From contig CAWASG010000003.1 of NCBI GenBank assembly GCA_963784615.1, positions 62,001-126,000 on the forward strand: a stretch of DNA of 64,000 bases. Reading direction: 5' to 3'. The stretch's first letter is position 1; each line of letters starts with the position of its first letter. The position numbers were made by a program, and so were the translations under genes. The DNA comes from UBA11403 sp963784615 (GTDB taxonomy: Bacteria; Pseudomonadota; Gammaproteobacteria; Legionellales; Legionellaceae). Below, in pieces: positions 1-8,521 of this stretch. A model generated the notes under the pieces. The model did no database searches and had not been told where the DNA came from. It was given only the letters and a program-made list of their open reading frames with translations.

Positions 1-600
1 CCCTGAAAACGCTTCTGCTAAATCGTTCGCATTTAATAGATCAAGATTACACCACCGTAAATCCAGCTCCAAAAGTCCTTCAGGAAGTGCTTGAAATAAT
101 CGCTTCAGACCTGTAGCGCTGTATCTACCCAGTGATCTACCATCAAAATACACCCTTTTAATTGTTCTTGGAAGATTTTTTAGAACGTCGATTAAAACTC
201 CAATATTGTCATCATTCACCACATGCAATTCACCGAACCTAATAGCTGAAACATGAGCAGGAATTAAGGAAAATATTGCAATTCGTTCATTAACATCACG
301 AGGCAACCGAACATCAAAAGATAGCGATGTTATCGTCGAGGGGAGGGCCGAATAAATCTCTTTGATCTCATTATAACGATATGGGCGCAATCTTCCCTCT
401 AAATCACAACATAATCCGTCAATATTTATATGATTGATAGTGGGTCGAATGGCTCTGAAACTCGCCTGTATATCCTCGGTGGTTAGAGCATCATAGACTG
501 TAGAATATATATATAAGCTTGTTTTGCCCGCTGGCGTAGCTTTAATGGCATCTTCTAAAGTTGTTGTTATTGCGTCTTTATATATTGTATAACAAGTCAA
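1..600 (-). CDS. Leucine-rich-repeat protein, N-terminal part (runs off the window)
   Basis: An uninterrupted reading frame of 200 codons runs leftward off the window edge. No ATG exists near its start. The best start is TTG at 600, preceded by an AAGGTG ribosome-binding site about 6 nt away; an in-frame GTG at 609 is the alternative. The product contains degenerate leucine-rich repeats of about 28 residues: ALPSTITSLSFDV, NLPRTIKRVYFDG and ALPEGLLELDLRWCNL each follow an LPxxLxxLxL pattern. LRR proteins of this kind in Legionella-like bacteria are often secreted effectors, which is inference here. No signal peptide is visible. The C-terminal part is outside the window. Confidence 0.6.
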   Translation of the reverse strand, partial: MTCYTIYKDAITTTLEDAIKATPAGKTSLYIYSTVYDALTTEDIQASFRAIRPTINHINIDGLCCDLEGRLRPYRYNEIKEIYSALPSTITSLSFDVRLPRDVNERIAIFSLIPAHVSAIRFGELHVVNDDNIGVLIDVLKNLPRTIKRVYFDGRSLGRYSATGLKRLFQALPEGLLELDLRWCNLDLLNANDLAEAFSG

Positions 601-763
601 TTTAATCACCTTACACACAAAAATTTGTGCCCTAATGTTATCATTAAAACCCCTGGTGATCAATGATTGCCTATTGTGGCTCTAATGTGCTCGTCTTGCG
701 TTTAGTGCTTTCTACCACCACTTTAAAGTGTCCTCTTTCTCCTGTTGAAGCCTCCTGATCTAC

Positions 764-844
764 AAATACACGTCTTATTTTCTATCGCCAATATAAAATA
801 AGACGCGTATTTTATATTAGCGATAGAAAATAAGACGCGTATTT
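764..844. repeat. 37-bp near-perfect inverted repeat upstream of the ATPase gene
   Basis: Arms at 764-800 and 808-844 match at 35 of 37 positions around a 7-bp loop. The right arm ends 41 bp before the ATPase start codon. The sequence AAAATAAGACGCGTATTT also occurs twice as a direct repeat inside it. It could be an operator, a transcript hairpin or a palindromic mobile repeat; the sequence alone does not decide. Confidence 0.75.
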
Positions 845-885
845 GCTATTATTAACTTATTCATAACCAAAACCAAGAGCATACC

Positions 886-2070
886 ATGTCAGAATTTGAT
901 GTAACTCGCGTCTTTATTGAGCCCAAACAGAGCTATTTCTTATTTGGTCCACGTGGCACTGGAAAATCTACGTTAGTGACAGAACGTCATCCAAATGCAT
1001 TGTTCATTAATTTATTATTCCCGATGGTCAGAAGACAATATATGGCTCGGCCTGAATATTTGCTCGAGGTGGTCCGCGCGGTTCCAAATGGTGGGATTGT
1101 TGTTTTGGATGAAATACAAAAAGTGCCCGAACTTTTATCGCTCGTTCATGTGTTGATTGAAGAAAAACGCGGTTGGAAGTTTATTTTAACGGGCTCAAGT
1201 TCCAGAAAATTAAAACGCGAAGGGGTTGATTTATTGGGTGGGCGCGCACTCAAAAAAACGCTGCACCCCTTTATGGCCTGCGAGCTAGGAGGGCATTTTA
1301 ATTTTCTGGACGCGCTGCAATATGGATTATTACCCTTACGGTTTAGCAGCGAAGAACCATTTGATCTCCTCTCAACATACGTTTCTTTATATTTAGAAGA
1401 AGAGGTCAAAAATGAAGGATTGGTACGTCATATTGATCCTTTCTCGAGATTTCTTGAGGTCTTAAGTTTCTCCCACGGAAGCTTACTTAATATCAGTAAT
1501 ATCGCTAGAGAAACGGCCATTAAGCGCCCAACAGCAGAAGCATGGTTATCTATTGTCGAAGATCTGTTGATTGTCTATAAAATACCCGTCTTTAAGCGTA
1601 GGGCAAAACGCGTTCTCGTTTCACAAGTGAAACTATATTTCTTTGACGCTGGCGTTTTTCGTGCACTCCGACCGCAGTCGATTTTAGATAGTGCATCAGA
1701 AATGGATGGTGAAGCGCTAGAGGGATTAGTCGCGCAGCATTTACGTGCTTGGATTGATTACACTAAAACACCTCATCAACTGGCGTTTTGGCGCACAAAA
1801 GCGGGTTTGGAAGTAGATTTTGTTATCTATGGTCCTATGGGATTGTGGGGAATTGAAGTTAAAAATAGTGAGCATATTCATCCAAAAGATTTGCGCTCGC
1901 TCATCCACTTTAAAGAAGATTATCCTGAAGCTCACGTCTTATTTCTGTATCGCGGAAAAGAACGTGTCATTATAAAAGACATTGAATGCATGCCCTGCGA
2001 ACTATTTTTAGAACAGTTGCGACCGAACGAGCCGTTGTACGTGCAGCGCATCAAAACGCGCGTCCACTGA
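886..2070 (+). CDS. AAA-family ATPase with C-terminal DUF4143 domain
   Basis: 394 residues. The N-terminal AAA domain has a Walker A motif GPRGTGKST near residues 21-29, a Walker B-like strand ending VVLDEIQKV near residue 75, and a sensor-like ILTGSSSRKLK. The C-terminal region, with AFWRTKAGLEVDFVI followed by GIEVK, is the PD-(D/E)XK-like DUF4143 part usual in this widespread family. The family's cellular function is poorly known; members are common in accessory regions and are often compared with archaeal ATPases. The gene stands alone behind a long palindrome and is convergent with pabA. Confidence 0.85.
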   Translation: MSEFDVTRVFIEPKQSYFLFGPRGTGKSTLVTERHPNALFINLLFPMVRRQYMARPEYLLEVVRAVPNGGIVVLDEIQKVPELLSLVHVLIEEKRGWKFILTGSSSRKLKREGVDLLGGRALKKTLHPFMACELGGHFNFLDALQYGLLPLRFSSEEPFDLLSTYVSLYLEEEVKNEGLVRHIDPFSRFLEVLSFSHGSLLNISNIARETAIKRPTAEAWLSIVEDLLIVYKIPVFKRRAKRVLVSQVKLYFFDAGVFRALRPQSILDSASEMDGEALEGLVAQHLRAWIDYTKTPHQLAFWRTKAGLEVDFVIYGPMGLWGIEVKNSEHIHPKDLRSLIHFKEDYPEAHVLFLYRGKERVIIKDIECMPCELFLEQLRPNEPLYVQRIKTRVH

Positions 2071-2153
2071 TTCATTGTTCTCCGCTGCGAATACCGAATC
2101 AGTTTCTACTCGCAGTATTTGCCACCTTTTGGAGCAATGTGGAAGTCATTCAC

Positions 2154-2723
2154 CTACGTGGTAGGTTGCAAAAAATTATTCAACAGTTGATGACCATGTT
2201 CCGTAAGAATGGATTCTGGATGAAATTGGACACCAACTGTTGGATAGATTTGATGTTGCAATCCCATGATTTCACCGTCGTTGGTTGTCGCTATCATGTT
2301 AAGGCATGTGGGGAGGTTACTTTGATTCACGGCCAAAGAATGATAACGACCGACCTTCATGGGCGTAGGTAAGCCTTTAAAAATCCCTTTTGCGTCATGA
2401 TTGATGAATGACGCTTTACCGTGCGTTGGGTGTTTTGCTTGAATGATCTCACCACCGAAGGCTTGTCCTATTGCCTGGTGACCTAAGCAAACACCTAAAA
2501 TTGGGATGTGTTTGGCGAAATGATGTATCACCGATAACGTAATACCTGCTTCATTAGGCGTGCAAGGTCCGGGTGATAGGATAATATGACTGGGTTTCAG
2601 TGATTCGATTTGCGCGAGAGTTAAGGTGTCGTTTCGTCGAACGTCAGTCGAGTATCCTAACTCTCTCACATATCGTGCCAGGTTATGCACAAATGAATCG
2701 TAATTATCAATCAGTAATATCAC
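2154..2723 (-). CDS. pabA: Aminodeoxychorismate synthase glutamine amidotransferase subunit
   Basis: Class I glutamine amidotransferase of 189 residues, the usual length for PabA/TrpG. It hydrolyses glutamine and passes ammonia to the synthase subunit. The nucleophile is Cys79 in GVCLGHQAIG, the catalytic His168-x-Glu170 lies in VQFHPES, and the oxyanion motif is SPGPCTP near residue 50. The start codon overlaps the stop of the upstream pabB by 4 bp (ATGA), so the pair is probably translationally coupled. TrpG and PabA are almost indistinguishable by sequence; the assignment rests on the partner being PabB-like. It may serve both folate and tryptophan synthesis. Confidence 0.88.
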   Translation of the reverse strand: MILLIDNYDSFVHNLARYVRELGYSTDVRRNDTLTLAQIESLKPSHIILSPGPCTPNEAGITLSVIHHFAKHIPILGVCLGHQAIGQAFGGEIIQAKHPTHGKASFINHDAKGIFKGLPTPMKVGRYHSLAVNQSNLPTCLNMIATTNDGEIMGLQHQIYPTVGVQFHPESILTEHGHQLLNNFLQPTT

Positions 2724-4276
2724 GGTTGCCTCGTTAGAGCGTCATGCAACGCAGCTGATTTAGTCAATGTTTCTTGATACTCTTCGGTAGGATTGGAGTC
2801 TGCAACAATTGCACCACCCGCTTGAAACGTCACTACATCTTCTTTAATGGTATAGGTACGAATGGCAATAGAAGTATCCATTGTGGCATTGAAACCGATA
2901 AAACCGATGCTGCCGCAATATATCCCACGTTTAGTTGGTTCGATTTCAGCGATGATTTGCATGGCACGAATTTTTGGTGCGCCGGTGATTGATCCGCCCG
3001 GAAAGGCCGCCATTAATAAATCGATGGCATCTTGATCTTGTTTTAACTCACCCGTTACGACGGATACAAGATGATGTACAGTGGCATAGCTTTCTAACCC
3101 GCATAGCTGAGTGACGTTGATTGAATGATCTTTGCAAACTTTAGAGAGATCATTGCGAAGCAGATCGACAATCATGACATTTTCGGCGATGTCTTTTTCA
3201 CTGGCTTTTAGTTCGGCAGCTAATTGCTGATCTCGTTTCGGGTTAGCATGTCGAGGGCGCGTGCCTTTAATGGGGCGCGTTTCGACGAACCCTTCGGACA
3301 GTTGTAAAAAACGCTCGGGTGAGGCAGATATAACATAGGTATCTCCCAAGTTCATGAAGGCAGCAAACGGTGCCGGATTTCTTTCTCGTAATCGCTGGTA
3401 TAAAGAAAAAGGTGTCATGCCCGCAGGTAGCTTGCTTTTAAAGCATTGCGAAATGTTGGCTTCAAAAATATCTCCGGCAATAATATAGTCAATCACGCGG
3501 TTGACGGCTTCACTATACGTGGTGGCGTTGAAAGTGCTGGAGATATTGGGTTCCGTCAGTGGGTACGGCTCAATACCTTCGGTTAACTTGCCGGTCGTCG
3601 TTGCGAGCGCCTCAACCTTCGGTACAAACAGCTGAAATGAGCTTGCAGGTCGCGTCGTTGCGAGGTACGAAGCAATCCAGGGTTCAGAGCTCCGTACTCT
3701 GGATTGCTTCGCTATCGCTCGCAAAGACGATCGCTCCATAGATGCAACTAAATCAGTAAATGCGTTTAGACGTTCAGTTGCTCTCGCTAACCGCATTTCT
3801 GGCGTTTTCTCTGGCCAGCCTGTTGAGACGATCCAAGCTTTCTTTTTAACCGCATCAAAAGAAATAACCACATCATAAAACCCAATTGCCATATCTGGAA
3901 AGTACAGTTCATCAGAACAATTCGTGGGAATAGCTTCAATGTATTGATGCAGATCATAGGCAAATGCCCCGGCAGCACCACCTTGAAATGGCGGAAGGTC
4001 AGGATGATTGGATCCAGGCATTTGGTTTAATAATGCTTTCAACAGATCAAATGGGTTGTGTTCTGAGTTAACAGGAGCATCATCAACCGAGACTTGCCCG
4101 TCTTTGGCACATAATACTTTGAAAGGATCAACGGCGATATAACAATAGCGCCCATAGTGCGCATTGTGCAGCGCACTATCGAGTAATAACGCCCATTTTT
4201 TATGTTGCAAACCTGTAAAAATAGACAGTGGATCGCGATAGGGTATTTCCTTAATTATTAATCCCGATTTGGCCAT
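2720..4276 (-). CDS. pabB: Aminodeoxychorismate synthase component I with in-frame repeat insertion
   Basis: 518-residue chorismate-binding enzyme that aminates chorismate to 4-amino-4-deoxychorismate for folate. The motif PIKGTRPR, with Lys at about residue 337, marks PabB; anthranilate synthase TrpE has PIAGT. The C-terminal half carries the conserved LLRNDLSKVC, GGSITGAPKIRAM and GGAIVADS blocks. It is longer than a typical PabB (about 450), and the excess is explained by a roughly 50-residue insert at about residues 181-229, encoded by a palindromic repeat and lying between the N-terminal domain and the catalytic core. The gene overlaps pabA by 4 bp and shares 1 bp with the small gene upstream, forming an operon. 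Activity with the insert is not provable from sequence, but the core motifs are intact. Confidence 0.9.
   Translation of the reverse strand: MAKSGLIIKEIPYRDPLSIFTGLQHKKWALLLDSALHNAHYGRYCYIAVDPFKVLCAKDGQVSVDDAPVNSEHNPFDLLKALLNQMPGSNHPDLPPFQGGAAGAFAYDLHQYIEAIPTNCSDELYFPDMAIGFYDVVISFDAVKKKAWIVSTGWPEKTPEMRLARATERLNAFTDLVASMERSSLRAIAKQSRVRSSEPWIASYLATTRPASSFQLFVPKVEALATTTGKLTEGIEPYPLTEPNISSTFNATTYSEAVNRVIDYIIAGDIFEANISQCFKSKLPAGMTPFSLYQRLRERNPAPFAAFMNLGDTYVISASPERFLQLSEGFVETRPIKGTRPRHANPKRDQQLAAELKASEKDIAENVMIVDLLRNDLSKVCKDHSINVTQLCGLESYATVHHLVSVVTGELKQDQDAIDLLMAAFPGGSITGAPKIRAMQIIAEIEPTKRGIYCGSIGFIGFNATMDTSIAIRTYTIKEDVVTFQAGGAIVADSNPTEEYQETLTKSAALHDALTRQP
3598..3735. repeat. Palindromic repeat inserted in frame inside pabB
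   Basis: The core palindrome pairs TCGTTGCGAGG at 3655 with CTCGCAAAGACGA ending 3730, each followed inward by GAAGCAATCCAG or its complement. An outer block (3598-3655), containing CCTTCGGTACAAACAGC and GCTTGCAGGTCGCG, recurs in inverted form near 19.6 kb. The insert has no stop in the pabB frame and encodes a peptide with AKQSRV and EPWIASYLATTRPASS. Similar GAAGCAATCCAG palindromes are widespread in intracellular bacteria and resemble Rickettsia palindromic elements in being tolerated inside genes. Confidence 0.85.
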
Positions 4277-4506
4277 TAGCGTCTCTTGGCCTTGTTTGAA
4301 ACGGGACTTTCATCTTCATCTTCATCATCATCTTCATCATCAGGCAATACTTGATCCATATCAACATGGACATTCGTAATAAGACATTGCATACAATGCA
4401 GTAAATCTGGATTAATGGTATTTAAATACTCTGGATTTTCTTGAATATCTGATGCTAAAAAGCTAAGAAAATCGCCAATGTCGCCATTATTGTCTACGTC
4501 TGTCAT
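4276..4506 (-). CDS. Small acidic protein, possibly the C-terminal half of a PrlF-type antitoxin
   Basis: 76 residues, with GDFLSFLASDIQENPEYLN followed by a VHVDMDQVLP segment and a run of about 12 Asp/Glu. This pattern reminds me of the C-terminal part of PrlF/SohA-like antitoxins, but the N-terminal AbrB-like DNA-binding half is absent, and an in-frame stop lies a few codons upstream of the start. The ATG at 4506 follows an AGGA ribosome-binding site. Its stop shares one base with the pabB start, so it leads the pab operon. No toxin gene is adjacent. The functional call is weak; the small gene itself is plausible. Confidence 0.5.
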   Translation of the reverse strand: MTDVDNNGDIGDFLSFLASDIQENPEYLNTINPDLLHCMQCLITNVHVDMDQVLPDDEDDDEDEDESPVSNKAKRR

Positions 4507-4675
4507 TAATAGATGTCCTGCAGATTAATTGATTCTATTATATCTTTTTTGTAACTATTCACCACGTCTTTACTGCAGGCCAGTCATGCGCAATCACTTT
4601 ACTTGTTGGTCAAAATATGTAAGACTATCGTGCTGAGTTATAAAACAGAGGAAAATACATAGAAAATTACAAGGA

Positions 4676-4859
4676 CAGGGTAAACGCATCTTTTGCTAGA
4701 AGTTAAAACGATCCGACCGAGCCGCGCGCGTTAGCGAGCGTTCACTGAAGGCACGTTTGAAACATTTGATATATATTTTGCTCGTTAGTCCGGTGAACGC
4801 TTGCTAACACGCGCGGCTCGGTCGATTCGTACTCAGATAATTTAGATGCGTTTGCCCTG
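4676..4859. mobile_element. 184-bp MITE-like element with 10-bp target duplication
   Basis: Terminal inverted repeats at 4676-4691 and 4844-4859 match at 15 of 16 bases (CAGGGTAAACGCATCT against CAGGGCAAACGCATCT). A second nested inverted repeat of about 36 bp, rich in CGCGCG, lies inside. The element is flanked by ATTACAAGGA (4666-4675) and ATTACAGGGA (4860-4869), 9 of 10 identical, as expected of a target-site duplication. It has no coding capacity and would need a transposase supplied in trans. It fills most of the gene-free stretch 4507-4925. Confidence 0.7.
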
Positions 4860-4925
4860 ATTACAGGGATATGGACGTGGCAGATAAGTGGAAATTTCAA
4901 TATAATTTATGAGGAGATATTTTTG

Positions 4926-6017
4926 ATGATGATGTATCAACTAGAGCAAGACCAAGAGCAGGTATTGCAAGGCGAAATCTACTCTATTCAACAGCCCACC
5001 TATGCTAATCAACCATTACAAATACGCGTTAATGGTTTGACTTTGTCAACGGGGAACTTGTTTCAAGCTTATTTGATACGCTTAATGTACCCCGAGATAG
5101 CTACCCCCATCGTAGATGAAGAGGCTTTTGCACCTACCTACTATATAGACGTAGCCGCTAGAGACCTTGTCTTGGCATTAAGAAGGGGGGATAGTCGTGA
5201 AATACGTGTTCTATTAACGGAGTATTACGCTCGGGTCTCAGAGACACAAAACCCACAATATGAGTCTCAATTTGCAATAGCTGACTCTCCACCACCACCA
5301 CCACCACCTGGTGACGATGACGACGATTTAGCTAAAAGAATAGCAGACGAGATTGCAACGGTTTATTATCTTAATCTGGAAATTACTCTGGATGATGTGA
5401 TAGCTGCTATATGCAAATTTATTCCAGAACAATCCAAATTGGACTCATTGCCAGGGGATTTCGCGGATCAAATTGTAAGCGTATGGATTGATCATAATCG
5501 CATGCAACTTCGGGCATTATTACCTGATAAAAACATTGTCGATGTTGCGTTACGGCAGCTGCAAGGTAAGTTTTTTGGGGTAAGTTCAATAGTGTCTTTC
5601 ATAAAGGACATCTGGAATAAATTCATAACATTATTTACAGGGAGTGATGATGCTCATCGTGCTGTTTCACCGGTTTCATTTGAGACATATAGGAATGAGA
5701 TTTCAAGAACTTTAGATAAATACATCAGCTGGTGGAAAATGAGTTGGTTCGGGCATCATCACAATGATCGTGCAAATGCTGTAAAGGATGTCATTAATGC
5801 CGCTGAGAGTGTGGAAGAAATTCGCCACATTCTTCTTCAACAAAAAAATATAATGGGTCAAGTAACAGATGAAAGTGTCACTATTCCTGATGATTTAAGC
5901 TGGCAGAGTGTGCGCTGGAATAGTTTTTTTGAAATTAGAAATAGACCCTGTGACCCAAAAACTTCGGGATATTGTCAAGTTGTAGAGGAAGCGCTTTCGA
6001 TTAGAACTCCAACCTAA
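4926..6017 (+). CDS. Hypothetical protein with polyproline/polyaspartate linker
   Basis: 363 residues from ATG 4926, which lies 9 nt behind an AGGAG site; a TTG at 4923 and two further ATGs are alternative starts. I do not recognise a family. The N-terminal ~110 residues look globular. A flexible linker PPPPPPPGDDDDD follows at about residues 121-134, and the rest is predicted mostly helical with several Trp. No signal peptide or membrane segment is evident. The linker architecture and the position among accessory sequences would fit a secreted effector, but nothing proves it. Its stop is followed directly by a palindromic repeat. Confidence 0.6.
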   Translation: MMMYQLEQDQEQVLQGEIYSIQQPTYANQPLQIRVNGLTLSTGNLFQAYLIRLMYPEIATPIVDEEAFAPTYYIDVAARDLVLALRRGDSREIRVLLTEYYARVSETQNPQYESQFAIADSPPPPPPPGDDDDDLAKRIADEIATVYYLNLEITLDDVIAAICKFIPEQSKLDSLPGDFADQIVSVWIDHNRMQLRALLPDKNIVDVALRQLQGKFFGVSSIVSFIKDIWNKFITLFTGSDDAHRAVSPVSFETYRNEISRTLDKYISWWKMSWFGHHHNDRANAVKDVINAAESVEEIRHILLQQKNIMGQVTDESVTIPDDLSWQSVRWNSFFEIRNRPCDPKTSGYCQVVEEALSIRTPT

Positions 6018-6037
6018 TATGGATGACTCTCAGTGGC

Positions 6038-6121
6038 GTAGCCTTGTAGCAGCAGAGCGTAACCAAGGATCCTAGCGTTGAATAATGGATCCATGGTTAC
6101 GCTCTGCTGCACCAAGGCTAC
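6038..6121. repeat. Palindromic repeat (GTAGCC/AGCGTAACC family), copy 1
   Basis: Two 35-bp arms, 6038-6072 and 6087-6121, start with GTAGCCTTG and end with AGGATCC, and are nearly complementary. A related half-copy lies at 24817-24855. The element reaches 4 bp into the 3' end of pilD and may act as a bidirectional terminator between convergent genes. Confidence 0.8.
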
Positions 6122-6975
6122 ATCAACTGATGCAGATACCAAGCCATCATCGTCTGTCCATAAAACAGAGCTATCAGCGCGGATACACATAAAAATGGAC
6201 CAAAAGGGATAGGGGTTTCTTTTGTTTTTTGATGATATTTTAAATAGATAATGCCAATCACGGCACCGGTTAATGATGCAACTATCAAGATGAAGGGGAG
6301 CAGTGTGCCGCCGAACCATGCGCCGAAGGCAGCAAACAGCTTGAAGTCACCGTTGCCCATGCCAATTTTTCCAGTGATTAAATAAAATAATTTAATGAAC
6401 AACCACAAGCTGAGGTAGGCGCCAGCAGCACTAAATACGGCATTGGGAAGGGTGGTAAACAGCCCTTGCGTATTGGCGATGAGCCCAAGCCAAAGGAGGC
6501 TTAATGTAATGCAGTCTGGGAGAATTTGATGTTTTAAGTCAATAAAAAAGAGGACTATCAGCATCCAGATAAAGGGTAGGACAAACAGCAGTTCTAGCCC
6601 AAATCCAAAATACCATGCGGCGATTAGGGAGAGGCCCATAGATAATAATTCAATCAGTGGATATTGAATTGAAATCGGTGTACGGCATTGGCGGCATCGA
6701 CCCAACAATAGGATGTAGCTGATGACGGGGATGTTGTGCCAAAAGGGAATGGTTGTGTTACAAGACGGGCAAAATGATCGAGGGAACGATAGATTTAGCT
6801 TGGGCTGTTGTGGTTCTGGAAGATCCAATAAAATGCTGCAATCGGCTCGCCATTCGGCGTTGAGCATTAAGGGCAGGCGATAGATAACGACGTTGAGAAA
6901 ACTGCCAACGGCCAGAGAGAATATACCTAACATGACGAACATGGTTGTTGGGGACTGCATTAGCATTTCATACAT
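6118..6975 (-). CDS. pilD: Type IV prepilin peptidase / N-methyltransferase
   Basis: 285-residue polytopic inner-membrane aspartic protease that cleaves the leader of type IV pilins and type II pseudopilins and methylates the new N-terminus. The cytoplasmic zinc-binding loop has Cys69, Cys72, Cys94 and Cys97 (CPSC...CRQC). The two catalytic aspartates are Asp146 in FFIDLKHQILPD and Asp210 in the GxGD-type motif GMGNGDFKLF. About seven hydrophobic segments are visible and the length is normal. It lies on the same strand downstream of pilB and pilC, the usual pilBCD order, but is separated from pilC by a 310-bp stretch holding a palindromic repeat, so it may be transcribed separately. Confidence 0.95.
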   Translation of the reverse strand: MYEMLMQSPTTMFVMLGIFSLAVGSFLNVVIYRLPLMLNAEWRADCSILLDLPEPQQPKLNLSFPRSFCPSCNTTIPFWHNIPVISYILLLGRCRQCRTPISIQYPLIELLSMGLSLIAAWYFGFGLELLFVLPFIWMLIVLFFIDLKHQILPDCITLSLLWLGLIANTQGLFTTLPNAVFSAAGAYLSLWLFIKLFYLITGKIGMGNGDFKLFAAFGAWFGGTLLPFILIVASLTGAVIGIIYLKYHQKTKETPIPFGPFLCVSALIALFYGQTMMAWYLHQLM

Positions 6976-7014
6976 TTTTTCAACACGCCTTAATGTTTTT
7001 ACAGTAATTCTCGC

Positions 7015-7186
7015 CGTAAAAACCCATGGTCAGTATGAGCGCCCTCTCCCATTGATGGGAGAGGGTGCCCGACAGGGCGGGTGAGGGTAGTTTAAATTGC
7101 AATGTTTTGATCTGCTCTCATCCGCCCTGTCGGGCACCTTCTCCCGCCAGCGGGAGAAGGCATGTCTTTACCAGTTTAGGGTTTAT
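7015..7186. repeat. Palindromic repeat (CCCTCTCCC family), copy 1
   Basis: Nested hairpins around CCCTCTCCC...GGGAGAGGG and GCCCGACAGGGCGG...CCGCCCTGTCGGGC fill most of the gap between pilC and pilD. A near-identical copy, including about 25 bp of flanking sequence on each side, lies at 22741-22905, so the unit is about 170 bp long. It is noncoding and may act as a terminator. Confidence 0.85.
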
Positions 7187-7286
7187 GACGTGAGACCCTA
7201 ATTTTTTTATGATGTTCCATTTGAATCAGGACACACTATTTGAACAACGCTGCATGCGTTATTTTGCATGCAGCGTTGTTCAAACG

Positions 7287-8513
7287 CTACACTACCGAAC
7301 CAAGTTTAAAGATGGGCAAATACATCGCGACAACCAGCCCGCCGACTAATACGCCCAAGATTGACATGATTATCGGCTCGAGTAAAGTGCTCAGTGCGTC
7401 GACATCATTATCGACCGCCTCTTCATAAAAATCTGCGACTTTGCTGAGCATTCTTTCCAAGGTTCCAGACTCTTCGCCGATGGCTATCATTTGCACTACC
7501 ATACCTGGAAATAAATTGGTTCTCTCCATCGCAAGTTGTAAAGTGTGCCCGCTGGACACATCTTCTCTGATCTTATGGGTTGCTTGTATAAATAAAATAT
7601 TTCCCGTTGCGCCTGCAACCGATTTTAATGCTTCAACCAGAGGCAATCCCGCTGCGAAGGTAATCGATAAAGTTCGGGTGAAACGAGCGATGGCGGCTTT
7701 TTCCAAGATGGTTCCAATGATAGGGAGTCTGAGCATGTATCGGTCTATTGTTTGGGCGAAATTGAGGGAGTGGTTACGAAAATAGATGAATGTATAAACG
7801 CATCCGCCTAGTGCTCCAAAAATGATATACCAATAAGACTGAAAAAAATTAGATAGACTAATCACGCCTTGAGTTAATGCTGGAAGATTGGCGCCAAAAC
7901 TTGAAAATAAGGACTGGAATTGCGGAACAACGAAAATGAGCAGTCCTGCAGTGACCAAAAATGCAACGACCAGCACGGCCATCGGATAAGTCAGTGCTTT
8001 TTTAATTTTCTTTTTAATGGTTTCTATTTTCTCTTTATAAGTCGCCACTTTATCCAGCATGACATCCAGTGAGCCCGATTTTTCGCCAGCATCGATGAGA
8101 TTACAGAATAAATCATTAAATTGATCTGGGAATTTTTTCAAGGCAGCTGCAAATGTTGTCCCTGTTTCCACATCTTTTTTAATGGCGTCGATGAGATCTT
8201 TCATGCGTTGATTGGTTAAGCCTTTTGCCACGATATCGAAGGATTGGATCAGTGGGATCCCGGCTTGAATCATGGTGGCCATTTGACGGCTAAAAAAAGT
8301 AATGTCTTGTGCTGTGATTTTTTTATTTTTTCTGTCCCAGAGTTTTTTTCTTTTTTTAGAAATGCTTTTCGTGATGATGCCTTGTTTGCGTAACTCTGCT
8401 TTTGCAATGGCTAAGCTACTCGCTTCAATCACGCCTTGTGTTTTTTGGCCAGCGCGATTAAGCCCTTCCCATTGATACTGAATCATTGTATTGGTAGTGA
8501 AGTTTTTAGCCAT
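7287..8513 (-). CDS. pilC: Type IV pilus inner-membrane platform protein
   Basis: 408 residues, the standard PilC length. It is the inner-membrane platform that couples the PilB motor to pilus assembly. Two type II secretion F domains are visible: residues about 70-195, beginning FFSRQMATMIQAGIPLIQ, and about 270-395, with FTRTLSITFAAGLPLVEAL. Three hydrophobic segments are present (VLVVAFLVTAGLLIFVV, YIIFGALGGCVYTFIYF and a C-terminal LGVLVGGLVVAMYLPIF). The start follows an AGGA site and lies 8 bp after the pilB stop, so pilB-pilC form an operon. Confidence 0.95.
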   Translation of the reverse strand: MAKNFTTNTMIQYQWEGLNRAGQKTQGVIEASSLAIAKAELRKQGIITKSISKKRKKLWDRKNKKITAQDITFFSRQMATMIQAGIPLIQSFDIVAKGLTNQRMKDLIDAIKKDVETGTTFAAALKKFPDQFNDLFCNLIDAGEKSGSLDVMLDKVATYKEKIETIKKKIKKALTYPMAVLVVAFLVTAGLLIFVVPQFQSLFSSFGANLPALTQGVISLSNFFQSYWYIIFGALGGCVYTFIYFRNHSLNFAQTIDRYMLRLPIIGTILEKAAIARFTRTLSITFAAGLPLVEALKSVAGATGNILFIQATHKIREDVSSGHTLQLAMERTNLFPGMVVQMIAIGEESGTLERMLSKVADFYEEAVDNDVDALSTLLEPIIMSILGVLVGGLVVAMYLPIFKLGSVV

Positions 8514-8521
8514 AATATATC

